From Mesocentrotus franciscanus (lineage: Eukaryota; Echinodermata; Echinoidea; Camarodonta; Strongylocentrotidae), in assembly GCA_037976565.1 (NCBI GenBank), contig CP137675.1:23640629-23704628 (forward strand): a stretch of DNA of 64,000 bases. The letters are read 5' to 3'. This document shows positions 1-11,457 of the stretch, one piece after another. Within the stretch, counting starts at the first letter, position 1; each line of letters begins with the position of its first letter. A program made the translations under genes and the position numbers. The notes under the pieces were generated by a model, which was given only the letters and a program-made list of their open reading frames with translations, was not told the origin of the DNA and did not search any database.

Positions 1-1049
1 GCTCTCTCTGGTAACATAATCATCTTTATCAACATCATTATCCTTCTAGGGCCGCGATCTTGTCCGGGTGAGCAGGTTGCCAGGAGAATCATCTTCCAGA
101 CCCTGGTCAGCTTAATTTCCAGGTACAGGATATCCCTTCCAGCAGGCAGACCTACACCTCAGCTTGTCAACGAGAAGCGCTCATTCACCATGAACCCCGA
201 AAGATTCAAAGTTGTCTTCTCCAGGATTCAACCCGATCAGAGTCAATTTAAAGACCTTGAAATCCCATCTACAGAGTAATATGCTCATCGACCGTTGCAA
301 GAGTGTTTTAAACATGAAGAATAAACAAACAAAAATAAAAATAATGAGAACATTGTATCCTGGTTTTTCTCACCATTGTCGAACGTCAATCGAAAGGGGT
401 AGGATCTAGTCCACCATAATGCGTTTTATCTGTTTCCATTATAAAAAGTACCATATGAGTCGCTTTCATTTGGTCAGTTCATTCTCAGTTTCTTGTCTTA
501 ATAATTTTAAGAAAGTATATATATCATTGTTATCGTTGTTGTATCTATTCCGAGAAAAATAAAACATGCCTTTTAATATACGAGACAACAAATAAATATA
601 TCGATCAATTACAAAAGCTACACAATAGAGCAGGGAGAACTATTCTGACAATAAAAGTTCAATAACATTTTCTGTTACTTCAATGCATGAAATATACGTA
701 CCGCGGTGGGGGACTTTGACATCTCACCAGAAATTCCGTATTAGAGTAATTATGTTTAAAATCTTTAATAATATGACACCAGATTATTCAAATGAAAACA
801 TTTTATAACCCTAGCCCGTATCAGCTAAGGTACAATAATCTGTTCCCTTCCCAAACCCTGAACAAACAACTGCAAATGCGTTTTTTTTCTCTCTACATGG
901 GGGCTAAGTTATACATCAGCATTCCCCGACCTACATGTATACGCAATTGCACATTTCTGTTTTTATTTAAACGATCACTTTCACAACTAATCTAATTAAT
1001 GCCATAAGCCATTCTCATAATTTTATAAAACTTTTAGTACTGTTTTTAT

Positions 1050-1193
1050 TCTTCTTCTTCCTCCTCTTCTTCTTCTTCTTCTTCTTCTTCTTCTTCTTCT
1101 TCTTCTTCTTCTTCTTCTTCTTCTTCTTCTTCTTCTTCTTCTAATCTTCTTCTTCTTCTTCTTCTTCTTCTTCTTCTTCTTCTTCTTCTTCTT

Positions 1194-1222
<29 letters not shown>
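1050..1222 (+). repeat. (TTC)n microsatellite
   Basis: About 170 bp of nearly uninterrupted TTC, broken once by CTAATC near 1141. The minus strand is a pure purine (GAA) tract, so it is a mirror-type polypurine/polypyrimidine repeat. The lysine- and glutamate-rich frames across it are repeat translations, not genes. Confidence 0.95.
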
Positions 1223-1224
<2 letters not shown>

Positions 1225-1497
1225 TTTTTCTTTTTCTTTTTTCTGGTCCCCATGGAAGACCAGCTTGCACTATGCAAGTGCAGCTGAAATGGGCTATCCA
1301 GCCGTCTATTTCGTTGTTTTGTTTATTACGTTGTTCTTAGTTTTGTTGTTGTTCAATTTAATGCCATATTTTTGTTTGCTTATGTTCAATGTATATTATG
1401 TATATATATGTTTATAAATTTTTAAATTTCCGTTATTTTCTTTTGATAGTCTATATATGTATATTATTTTTTGTGTGACGAAAATAAAAGCGATAGG

Positions 1498-1650
1498 AGA
1501 GAGGGAGAGAGAGAGAGAGAGAGCGCGATAGGAGAGAGAGAGAGAGAGAGAGATCGAAAACCAAAGATGGGGCGGGGTGAGGGGTGGATGGAGGGAGAGG
1601 GGGAGAGAGACTGAGAGAGAGGGAAAAAAGACGGGGGCGGGGGAGATCAA
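1498..1650 (+). repeat. GA-rich purine tract
   Basis: Two runs of (GA)n separated by GCGCGATA, followed by GGGA-rich purine sequence. Simple-sequence DNA, no coding content. Confidence 0.85.
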
Positions 1651-2685
1651 GGTGGATCTATAAAGAGAATGATATGCAACCTCCTAATAATTGAAATACC
1701 TCGACCTCCATCCATCGATATAACCATAATAACATTTTCATCAACCTAGTGAACCTATGAAATTAAACCAGTCCACCTGTGCCCCCATATGACACCTGCG
1801 CCCCCTCATAATGACCGGTATATAACTGAATATTACTCAATTTGACAAAGAATTTATGAGACGAGAGTGTACATGTAGAATTGATTTTGTAATTTACCGG
1901 GGCGGAGACGAAGGTCATGTAAGATCCTCATTGCGCGCATTTCAACAATACACTATAATTGTTTCCTTCTAAGCGGAGAACCAAAGTCAGAAAAGAGAGT
2001 TTTGCCTGCCACTACCGCATAAACTAAGCACACCATGTTTATTCGAAAGATTTTATCATAATACACAATATTTCAGAGGTGCTTTTTAAAAATTTGTTGC
2101 GAACGATCCTAAATCGGAGGGGGCGTCCAAAAAAGCGGCCCTTTTAACGAAAAATAGTATTTTGTAAATCATATTTTAAGGAAACCTTGAACCACCATGA
2201 TTTTGGTGTCATATGAAAGAGAATTAAATTATCTAAATTTTGATACCAATTTCAACGAAATTGGGATTAATTACCATCGCAAATTTAAGGAAAAACATGA
2301 TTTTTTGTGATTTTTTTCCAAATATTGAATTTTATCAATAATCATTATTTTACATATATCAAAATCGGAGAAATACATTTTTTTGTAACTTTCCAGGAAT
2401 CTGCCCATATACAAGGAAAATATTGTGTGAAAAGGAAAGGTTTATATCTTTTTTCAATAAAAAGTTATAGCAACCCAAAGTTATGGATTCGATTTCCACA
2501 AAAACAACATTTTTGCCCACATGTGTATTAACTGTATGCATATACGTGTATTAGTGTATTGAGGACCGGTTTGGTGTGTTTACATCGAGTTTTAAAGATA
2601 ACTTTTGAGTAAAACCTCTAATCACCATGGATTTAGTGTCAAAAGATATTAAGTCTCGGTATCTCGGAATATTAACTGGACAAAA

Positions 2686-3020
2686 GTGATTAGACATTTA
2701 GTAGTGCAGAAAGTTCAAGGGATTTGGAGTGCTTCACTGCAATTGATAAGTACTTCTTCTGTAGTCTGGGATGTTTCAGAAAATGTGGGCATAGGCAGTT
2801 GCCCCACCCCGCCCCTTCCAGCCTCTTGTCATAATCTTGCCCATGACCAAGACAAGTTAGTCCATGAACACGAATAAAGTAATGCAGACAGTCCAGACAG
2901 TTAAAAGGATTAGGCCAGGAGAGTGCTTAGTGCAATTGATAAGTACTTCTATAACTACTCTGTGATGTTTTAGAAAATGGGACATGGGCAGGTGCCTCAT
3001 CCCCCTCCCCCACACACAAT
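2686..3020 (+). repeat. Two-copy imperfect tandem duplication
   Basis: The block around GCAATTGATAAGTACTTCT occurs near 2738 and again near 2932, each in the same surroundings (GTGCAGAAAGTTCAAGG-like start, GATGTTTCAGAAAATG, then GGGCAGGTGCC-like end and a C-rich tail). The copies are diverged and lie inside the 1971-5255 inverted-repeat segment. Confidence 0.6.
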
Positions 3021-4132
3021 TAACTATTATTTGACACCCCCTCTATCTGTCATCTGACCGCTTAGTACAATATTGTCATGGTAAAGACAAATATTTCAAC
3101 ATAATCAAAGACAGATCATTAAAAAAAATACTGCTTGGGATTTAGATGGGATTATATAAACGGCCCACGAGACCAACAATGTAGGTCTCTTGAAACCTCA
3201 GAAAAATTGTCAGAATGCCCATAAAACTGATATGGCGGTCTTGTGAATCCTCAAGTACCGTAATTTTTCAAAAGACCATGCACAATGCCGAAGCGTTAAT
3301 GTGCTGTAAATTCTTTTCAATACATGTGGATATCAAGTCTGAGCCAAACATTTTTTCTTTTTTATTATTGAAGAAAACACATATAAACACTTTTATTTGC
3401 GTTAATATAGAAAACATTACTTAATACTTAATTTATAAGCATTAGAATACAGTTTATTGCATTGATATTTATTTGCTTCATAAATATACATGTATGTACA
3501 AAAAGCAACATGTATATAGATTTTCTGGCCTGGGGTACTCGTATTTAAAAAAGGTCCATTTTTCAGAGGGTAAATGTTAATGAACACCCAAACCTCTTGT
3601 ACATTTAATGAAAAATTTAATGAAGACTCATATCTCCTAAAGCTTAGGGTATTGCTCAGAAGGGGTGGGCGTGGGGAATGAATTTCCTATTTTCATTTCT
3701 GAATATTTCCCGCACGGGAGTCACTCAGGCTTTCTTGTGGTTCTGAAAAGGAAGGGTTTGCAGATCAGTGTTTTACCCCTAGATTAATTTAATATATATT
3801 TCATTATTCACCTTGGATTCGCCTAAGCAGAAAGGAGCGACATTATGAAAATGCCTTAACTTGCCCTTTTTTCTAAATTTGGACGTCTTCCGATCACACT
3901 AGCACAACTTCACTATCAAAATTAATTTAATATATCTTTGGATGCCGTTTCAACGTGGTAAAATTAATTATTTGTTTTTAAATTCCTATCCACTATATGT
4001 CCTAAACCAACTAAAACTTGTACAGCTTTGTCGAAAGATCAAATAACCAGATAACAACAGGACTACAACATTTAGACAGGCCTTTTTATTTTTCTACATC
4101 ACGTCTTTGACACAAAACTTATTTGATGTTTC

Positions 4133-4289
4133 CAGGGGCAGACTGGGACTGAAAATTAAAGTGTTGTGCGACCTGCCCACAGAATATGTAAGATGCATAT
4201 TATATATCAAGTGGCCCTCAAACCAAAAATAAAGAGCTGCTCGTAGGGAAATTTCCCCAAACTCCCCAGGGCCAATCTGTCTCTGGATC
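4133..4289. mobile_element. Possible short TIR element
   Basis: Left end CCAGGGGCAGACTGG and right end (reverse complement) CCAGAGACAGATTGG are similar, enclosing ~155 bp with no coding content, inside the larger inverted-repeat segment. The CAGGG-type terminus resembles hAT-like MITEs, but I could not identify a target duplication. Confidence 0.35.
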
Positions 4290-5628
4290 TTTCCTTATAG
4301 GATACGTGTATCTTTATCTACCCAAAATGACAAATTTGTCACTGGCAGTTGTCAGTGGAAGCCCTCGTAAAAAGTAAAGCACAGGCGTCGATTGAGAGAG
4401 AGAGAAAAGAGAGAGAGAGAGAGAAAGAGGGGGGTGAGGGGTTGACACCACGTCAACTCAAGAGTTTGATAAACATTGTGTCCTAACATTTAACACAAAA
4501 TCTTCAAAATCTAATGAGCGATTTTTTTTTTCTTGAATATTCTTCAATCTGGTCAGGAAATTCAAATTCTAGGGATTATCATTTGTTTGTATGAATAACT
4601 ATGTCATTTTCTTATTTACATAAATGCATTCTTTATTCTTTACCATACAATCATGGTGATTCAATTCTCAAACATTCATCCCACACCCATTTACATTATA
4701 AACATTGTCTTAATGTACGTCTTATGCCTTAATTTATTTCAAAATTCAGAACTAGTTTGCATTCTAAACACATCTCGGTAGTTTTAAATCTCATTTCTAT
4801 TTCAAATTGGGGTGGCGGGGGTTGGTGAAACGTTCTTAAACCCATCTCCAGGATGTGCCAGGATGTACACTTTACCAAAAACTAGGGACTTACAATTCCA
4901 AGATTTCTCCCACACTCACCCCATAATACATGCATAATGCTGCATTTATTTCGTTGAATTTGGTATCAAAATTTAGATAATTTAATTCTCTTTCATATGA
5001 CACCAAACTCACGGTGGTTCAAGGTTTCTTTAAAATATAATTTACAAAATACTATTTTTCGTCAAAAGCTAGGGCCACTTTTTTGGACGCCCCCTCCGAT
5101 TTAGGATCGTTCGCAACAAATTAAAAAAAAGCACCTCTGAAATATTGTGTATTATTACAAAATCTTTCAAATAAACAAGGTGTGCTTAGTTTATGCGGTA
5201 GTGTTGGCAGGCAACTCAAAAACTAAGCATGATATTTGACTTTGGCCCTCCGCTTATATTCTGAAAATGTTGAAAATGTCAAGCAAATTTTGTCAAATAC
5301 AAATAAGACAGCGTAAACTTGTATGCTAGATTACACTATGCAATACATCAACGGTATATTTATTTTTTGTTCCTTCTCAAAATTGTTGAGAAAATTAAAT
5401 TTTGTCAATTTTGTAAATGTATGTACGCTTGCAATAACGTTGTCTTTTCATATTTAATTTGTTTTATGTACTTTACCGTACTTGGTCACTTGTTTAAGTT
5501 GTAGTCGCCAAATTCAATGAGATGTCAATATACTAATTTAACGCAAATCTGAGCTGAGCATAGCCGATAAATATTGCCAGTTGGATCGCACTACAAGCGC
5601 GAATTGTACTTGAGTTGAACACTGAATC

Positions 5629-5754
5629 ATGTCTGGCAAGAAAGCAAAGGGAAAATCTGACAATTCGTTGGAACAAGAGGATGTTCTTCAAGCGGTGGTT
5701 ATCGCAGACAGCTTCAACACTCGGTTTGCTCCTGTAAGCCTTGAGAAACCTCGA
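5629..5754 (+). CDS. EIF2B5: EIF2B5 exon 1
   Basis: Residues 1-42. Basic leader [11 protein letters not shown], then the first strand of the nucleotidyltransferase fold (VVIADSF). Donor CGA|GTAAGT, phase 0. Confidence 0.95.
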
Positions 5755-8700
5755 GTAAGTGAACAGTCTGAACACAGATTGATTAGGTTTGGTTTGGTTT
5801 GGTTTGGTAGGATGTGCCAAGCGCAAGCAGCTGTTCGCTACTCTGACAAATTTGAGCCAAGTGATGCATGCATGCTGCTCCATCTCCAGCTCCTGACCCA
5901 TGCATACTCATCCTAGTCCGAAAATTCTGTCTTTTTGTTCATTAGCCTCTGATTTGGGTAAGGTCGGCTCCTCTCTTTAGAGACAGAAGCCGACCATAAC
6001 TTCATAAGGACTCAGGACATCAGGAGCTCCTGTGCAAACTCGGTGGAACGGATCTGGCCACCAAATATTCCGGCAAAACTTTTGGACTAAAATGTCGCTT
6101 CATATTCATATCCGATGCATTTATTTTTGAAAATTAGGTCTAGGCTAATATACATCGGTTCCACTTTCCAGATTGACTGTATGATGCGTTTAAGGGTCTT
6201 TATTCCCTTTCTTCATCGAATTGAACTCTGCTCCGTGTTGAAATTTTTGCAGCGCATGCGCAGTAACAATTTTAACACGGAGCGGAGTTCAATTTCGACG
6301 AAGAAAACCAGTGCGAACTATGGTCACACATCCATACTCAAATGTTCCTCTTTAATATTTTAAGACAACCATCAAGAATAACTTTGAGACAGTCTCTATT
6401 GCAATGAACTTTCATGACCCGCACATAGTTATCAGTTATCTTTACCAGTTTACCAGATGCTTTTTCTTTCTTTCTAGGCGTTGCTTCCTCTGGTGAATTG
6501 TCCAATCATCGACTACACCTTGGAGTTCTTGGCAACCAATGGTGTGCAGGAAATATTTGTCTTCTGCAGCTCACATTCCGACCAAATCAAACGTCATGTT
6601 GAGTAAGAAATGACTGATTAAGTACTCTTATGATCAGGCTACACAACAACTTGAACAAGGCCTCTTTTTTGTAGATAATTATGAAGTTGACAAAAGAGAT
6701 CTCATGAAAAAAGCTTATACAAACAATCTTCCTCCTTTATAGAGTAGTAATTCCTTGTAATAGGATAACATAATAGCAAAAATGAGATTGAAATATAAGG
6801 CCAAATAACAAAAAAAAAATGTGTTTCTCGTCCGGACTTTAAAAAAAAAGGAGGAGGCAGGGCATTACCATTTACTATTTTGCAATTTTTTGCGATTTTA
6901 TTCCAAGATGGCTGCCATGCTAATTTTAGCTGGCCAAGCCTATTTATATTCACAGATATTGTGCTATGTGAGTATACTGATGCAATGTATGACAAAAAAA
7001 TGATTTGATTCACCACTTTAGAAGCTATTTAAACAAAATGTATATCACAGGCTTTTTTTTTTGGGGGCTTTTTTTCCCAGAATAGTTAATAGTAGAAAAA
7101 AAGGAGGCGGTCGGGGACAAGAAAGACTTAATTTTTTGTTATTTGGCCTAACAACAAGAATATTATTTGACTGGCCAATCTAGATAGGCTCATCTCTCTT
7201 TGCACAATACTAATATACTAGATACAGTGTCCATCAGATGGTTGATAAGAATTTTTTGTACTGAACATTCACTGTAAATTTTATTGAGTTTGTTGGATTT
7301 TAGTTTTCACCGTTTTCAAAACCTGAAACTTAAATTGAAACACTGTATTTGTATATCATTAGGAGATGTAAAATCATCCCCTAACAACTGAGATATTCAG
7401 ATAGGTAACAATTAGGGAGCATAACATGAAAATGTAAAAGTAATATAGGGTGTGCATAACAAATAATTGAGAGCTAACTTCTGTATGCACCACAGAAGAC
7501 CACACTGACTAGTCTACTTGCCTGTTGTTTTATAATCATTTAGAGTATAATTTTTCTGTAATTTAACTTGTACTACCTCATTACAGAAGTATATTTAAAG
7601 CTGATATTTTTTAAATAAGATAAAGCAAAACCTGCTTTAGTGACCACCTGTATAGAAAGACCACATTTCTATGTTTCCCTTGAATAGTGTTTCTCATTGA
7701 CTTGTGTACTAAAAAACCTTTAAAAAAAAGACCACCTGTCTATAAGGACCACTTTCCTTGTCTCCCTTGAGAGGTCTTTATATACAGGTTTCACTATACA
7801 AGCAAAGAACCCGATTGCGTACATGGAGAAGCAAAATGTCTGTGATGACTTGTTCCCTTTAATGTTCCTTCTTCGCATCTGCACCCTTCCAGAAATTGCA
7901 AATGGAATAAGAAGACGTCACCGTGTCGTGTATACCCAGTCCTCTCTGAGGGATGTCATTCGTTAGGAGATGCTCTGAGGGAGATGGAGAGAAAGTCGCT
8001 GATTCGATCCCACTTCGTCCTTGTCACTGGGGACCTCGTCTCCAACCTCAAGCTTAAGGAGGTCCTGGAAATGCACAAGTAAGTTGGAAGAAGTCTTTGA
8101 TGTGATGGGAGAAACCCTTTTTGTCTTTTGGTATCTCTTGTGCTCTGTTGATTTTGGAATGCATGTAATTTGGGCACAAATTGCTGCACTATGCTTGTCA
8201 ATTTCTGCTGCATAATTACTTTGTATGAAATTGAAAATTTGTTGAAAAATAAGAATTAATATTAGCAGCCTCGATTAATCTTATGTTTGTGCTGCATTGT
8301 GTTATATCAAGTTATTGTTTTGTCAGTAGAATATTGTTGTGCCAAAACATTTTGTCAAAAATATGAAAAGGAAGATCTGGTGCACTCAAGCATGTGCTAA
8401 TTTTTATCCCTACTTGCCAATAGTAAGAACGTGACTTTGTCTCGCTCAAGTTCCAGGGTCTGTTCTCAAAGTCTACTTTGAATTGAAATTTGTTCCTTTG
8501 AAAGGTTATAATTCATGTTGTACTGTTGACAGTAACAGTAAAAGTTAAATGTATTTTTACATGATTCATGATAGGCCTATACTGTTTGCCACTTTGCCAC
8601 AATGATTCTAAATTGAGTGTTTGCTTATTTACCGGTATCTCCAAATTTGTAGCTAGTCTGGGATAAATTCTAAGTCATTGCAGCTGTTTTATTTCTTTTT

Positions 8701-11380
8701 TAAAATGAAAATATATTCCAGAAGGACAATCTCTTAGTAATCACTATGTATGCTGATTATGCCCATATCAAATAAATTCCATTTGGGGGCTGTAGTTATG
8801 CAAATTTAATGAAAATATTTAGTACTCTTCTCACAGGAATAGATTCCAAAAGGACAAACTCTCTGCAATCACACTGTAATGCATGCCATCTTTATACCAC
8901 TTGAAAATATAGATTTGGGTTACAATTATACAAATTCATAAAAAATTATGAATTTTCCTCTGACAGGAACAGATTCCAGAAAGACAAACTCTCAGCGATC
9001 ACTCTCGTCTACAAAGAGGCTTATCCAGGTCATAGGTCAAGGTCAACAGAGGGAGAATTTGTGGTTGCCTTGGATTCAAATCATCAAATTAGTCATTACC
9101 AAAAGGTCCAGAAAAAGAGAGAGGTCCATTTTCCAGCAGTGAGTATACGTTAAGGACTCCTCATCGTGTGTCTTGATGTCATATTCCAATCATTACAGGA
9201 AATTAATAGTAGAGCTCTTTTCATCAATATAATGTCAGAGGAAGAATAAAATGAGATCCCAACGAGTAATTCTTATGACAGCTATGCAGTTGTCAGCTCT
9301 TGAATATCTACAGTTGTAGAGGGTGGTCAGAACATCACTAGCCCCCAAACACTTTCAACACGGCATGATTGACTCTTTTGGTTTAATCGTTATGAGAGTG
9401 GCTCATAATAAATCCAGACTTTATATGCCCATAATTTATTTATTAGTATTGTTTTTTAAATAAATTTTCTATTATTTTAGCTTAACTTTCATGCACGTAA
9501 TAGTGTACACTCCTATGATTGATCATACATGTGGACTATGTTTGATTTTGATTTTGTTTGAATTGTTATTTTTCAGCGTTTATTGAAAGAGAACAGCAGA
9601 GTTAGTGTAAGATATAATCTACTCAACACACACATATGCATCTGTTCACCAAGAGTATCGGAGCTCTTTGTCGATAACTTCGATTACCAGACAATGGACG
9701 ATTTTATCAAGGGGGTCTTAGTTTCTGAAGAGGTCAGTAGTTCAACTGAAGTGAATGAATTGAATGAAATTGAGTGGAACGGAAGTGAATGGAGTAGAAT
9801 TGAAATAAAACGAATGGCATTGAAATGCAATGAATTTAATATGGATGCAGAATAACTAAAATTGAGTAAACTGAATTGAACTGAATGGAACGAAAGTGAA
9901 ACGCACTGATTTATAAATACTTAAATTGACTGATGAAATGGAATGAACTGTATTGAAGCAAAGATACAGAATTGTAGTGAACCGAAATGATTTGAAATGA
10001 AATGAAACAAATTGAATTGAGTGGAAGTGAAGTGAAATCAAATAAAATTAACCAAACTATCAAAATAAAATGAATTAAAGTGAATTCAAATGAACAAATC
10101 TGACACTAAAAAAAAAAATCTGCTCTTCAAAAGGAGTTACAAAGAGTTGAGGATTCTAGATTTTAAGTATCTTGCATGCTTCCCATTTGCCAAGTACTAA
10201 CAAAATTCAAAAATTTATATTTTCTGTTAAGAAAATTTCAATCATACATGTACATTTACCCTAAATATAATTATTGAAATTTGTTTTCTATATAACCCCT
10301 GTATGAAACATATCTATTCCGTCATCAATAAATAAGAAAAAGAAAGTTTATTAATTTTTCTGTACAGAGCAAATTGGAGAGGAGCTCGCAAGATACGCCA
10401 ACTTGTGTTTCCCTGATGACAACTTCAAAAGTTCATAACTTTTCCAGTTTTAATCGGATATTGTAAAACTTGCACTGGTTTGTTTCAAGCATATTTTTGC
10501 TTTTATTAGAACCAATTTAATATCAGGGTGGACTTTTCCTTTAAACATCATGATGTTTTATTTGATTTCAGATTGAAGGTAATAAGCTGTTCATGCACAT
10601 CATTCAAGAGGACTATGCAGGCACAATGGCCAACCTTCCTCTCTATGATGCAATCAGGTAAGAAATGTATTCTATTCATTTGTTTACTTGAAAAAGGTGA
10701 TGATGGAACTGCTCATGAAATGAAGCTACGAAAGTCGACTTATGCATGAGGCATATTACACTGAAATATGTAAAGTGCTGCAGAAACCTAGTCCTTCGGA
10801 TTTCTTTCATTTGAAGTACCAACATCCTTCACTAGACAACTGTTCACAGATGCCTTTCCTTAGGGCTTAAGCTTAGCCTTAAGGCATGGATTGAAAGTCA
10901 CTGTCATGGATATGCATCTTTGATTTTTAAATAAATTGTTCATATTTTGTTTAATTCTGAAACTATCAGGAAGATAGTGTAACATTGCAAAGTGACAGTG
11001 TGGAAAAAAAAATCATGCAGAGTGCAGTAAAAAAACAATATTCCTACTAATTTCAGCATTGTTGTGGTTTACATGTAGGTGATTTGGCAGATGGTTTTCA
11101 GACCTTTCTTTCAGGGGCCGCTTCATATACATGTACCTCCATCCTTCTGTCTTGTGTGGGTTATCTACATTGAAAAAACTTATAAATTTAATTGAACATG
11201 TTTTTTTCTTCTTATTTTTGTTACAGTAAGGACGTGATCCATAGATGGGCTTTTCCAATGGTACCCGACAACCTCTCCGTCAGCAACTCCCCTTATTCAT
11301 TATCAAGACACAACGTTTACTTAGCAAAGGATGTCACATTAGAAAAGTAAGATTGAATTCATGACTAGATGATCTTTTGT

Positions 11381-11411
<31 letters not shown>

Positions 11412-11425
11412 TTATTTATTTATTT

Positions 11426-11457
<32 letters not shown>

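Larger units (their letters stand above)
1971..5255. mobile_element. Inverted-repeat pair bounding a ~3.3-kb segment
   Basis: The left arm (about 1971-2262) and right arm (about 4948-5255) are reverse complements of each other over ~290 bp with scattered substitutions. Shared blocks include AACTAAGCACACC, ATTTCAGAGGTGC, TTGCGAACGATCC and GGAGGGGGCGTCC. This is either one non-autonomous DNA transposon with long terminal inverted repeats or two inverted copies of a shorter repeat. No transposase frame lies between the arms. No clear target duplication was seen. Confidence 0.7.
1..5628. other. Gene-free 5' flank of EIF2B5
   Basis: No exon-like open frame with splice sites or recognisable protein similarity is visible on either strand. 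The stretch holds a TTC microsatellite, a GA-rich tract, a large inverted-repeat pair with its interior, and a short tandem duplication (listed separately). The last ~300 bases before 5629 must include the EIF2B5 promoter and 5' leader, but I see no TATA box or other decisive core-promoter motif. Confidence 0.6.

Noticed and set aside
1023..1277. Lysine-rich and glutamate-rich minus-strand frames
   Set aside because: They are translations of the (GAA)n microsatellite and have no splice or start context.
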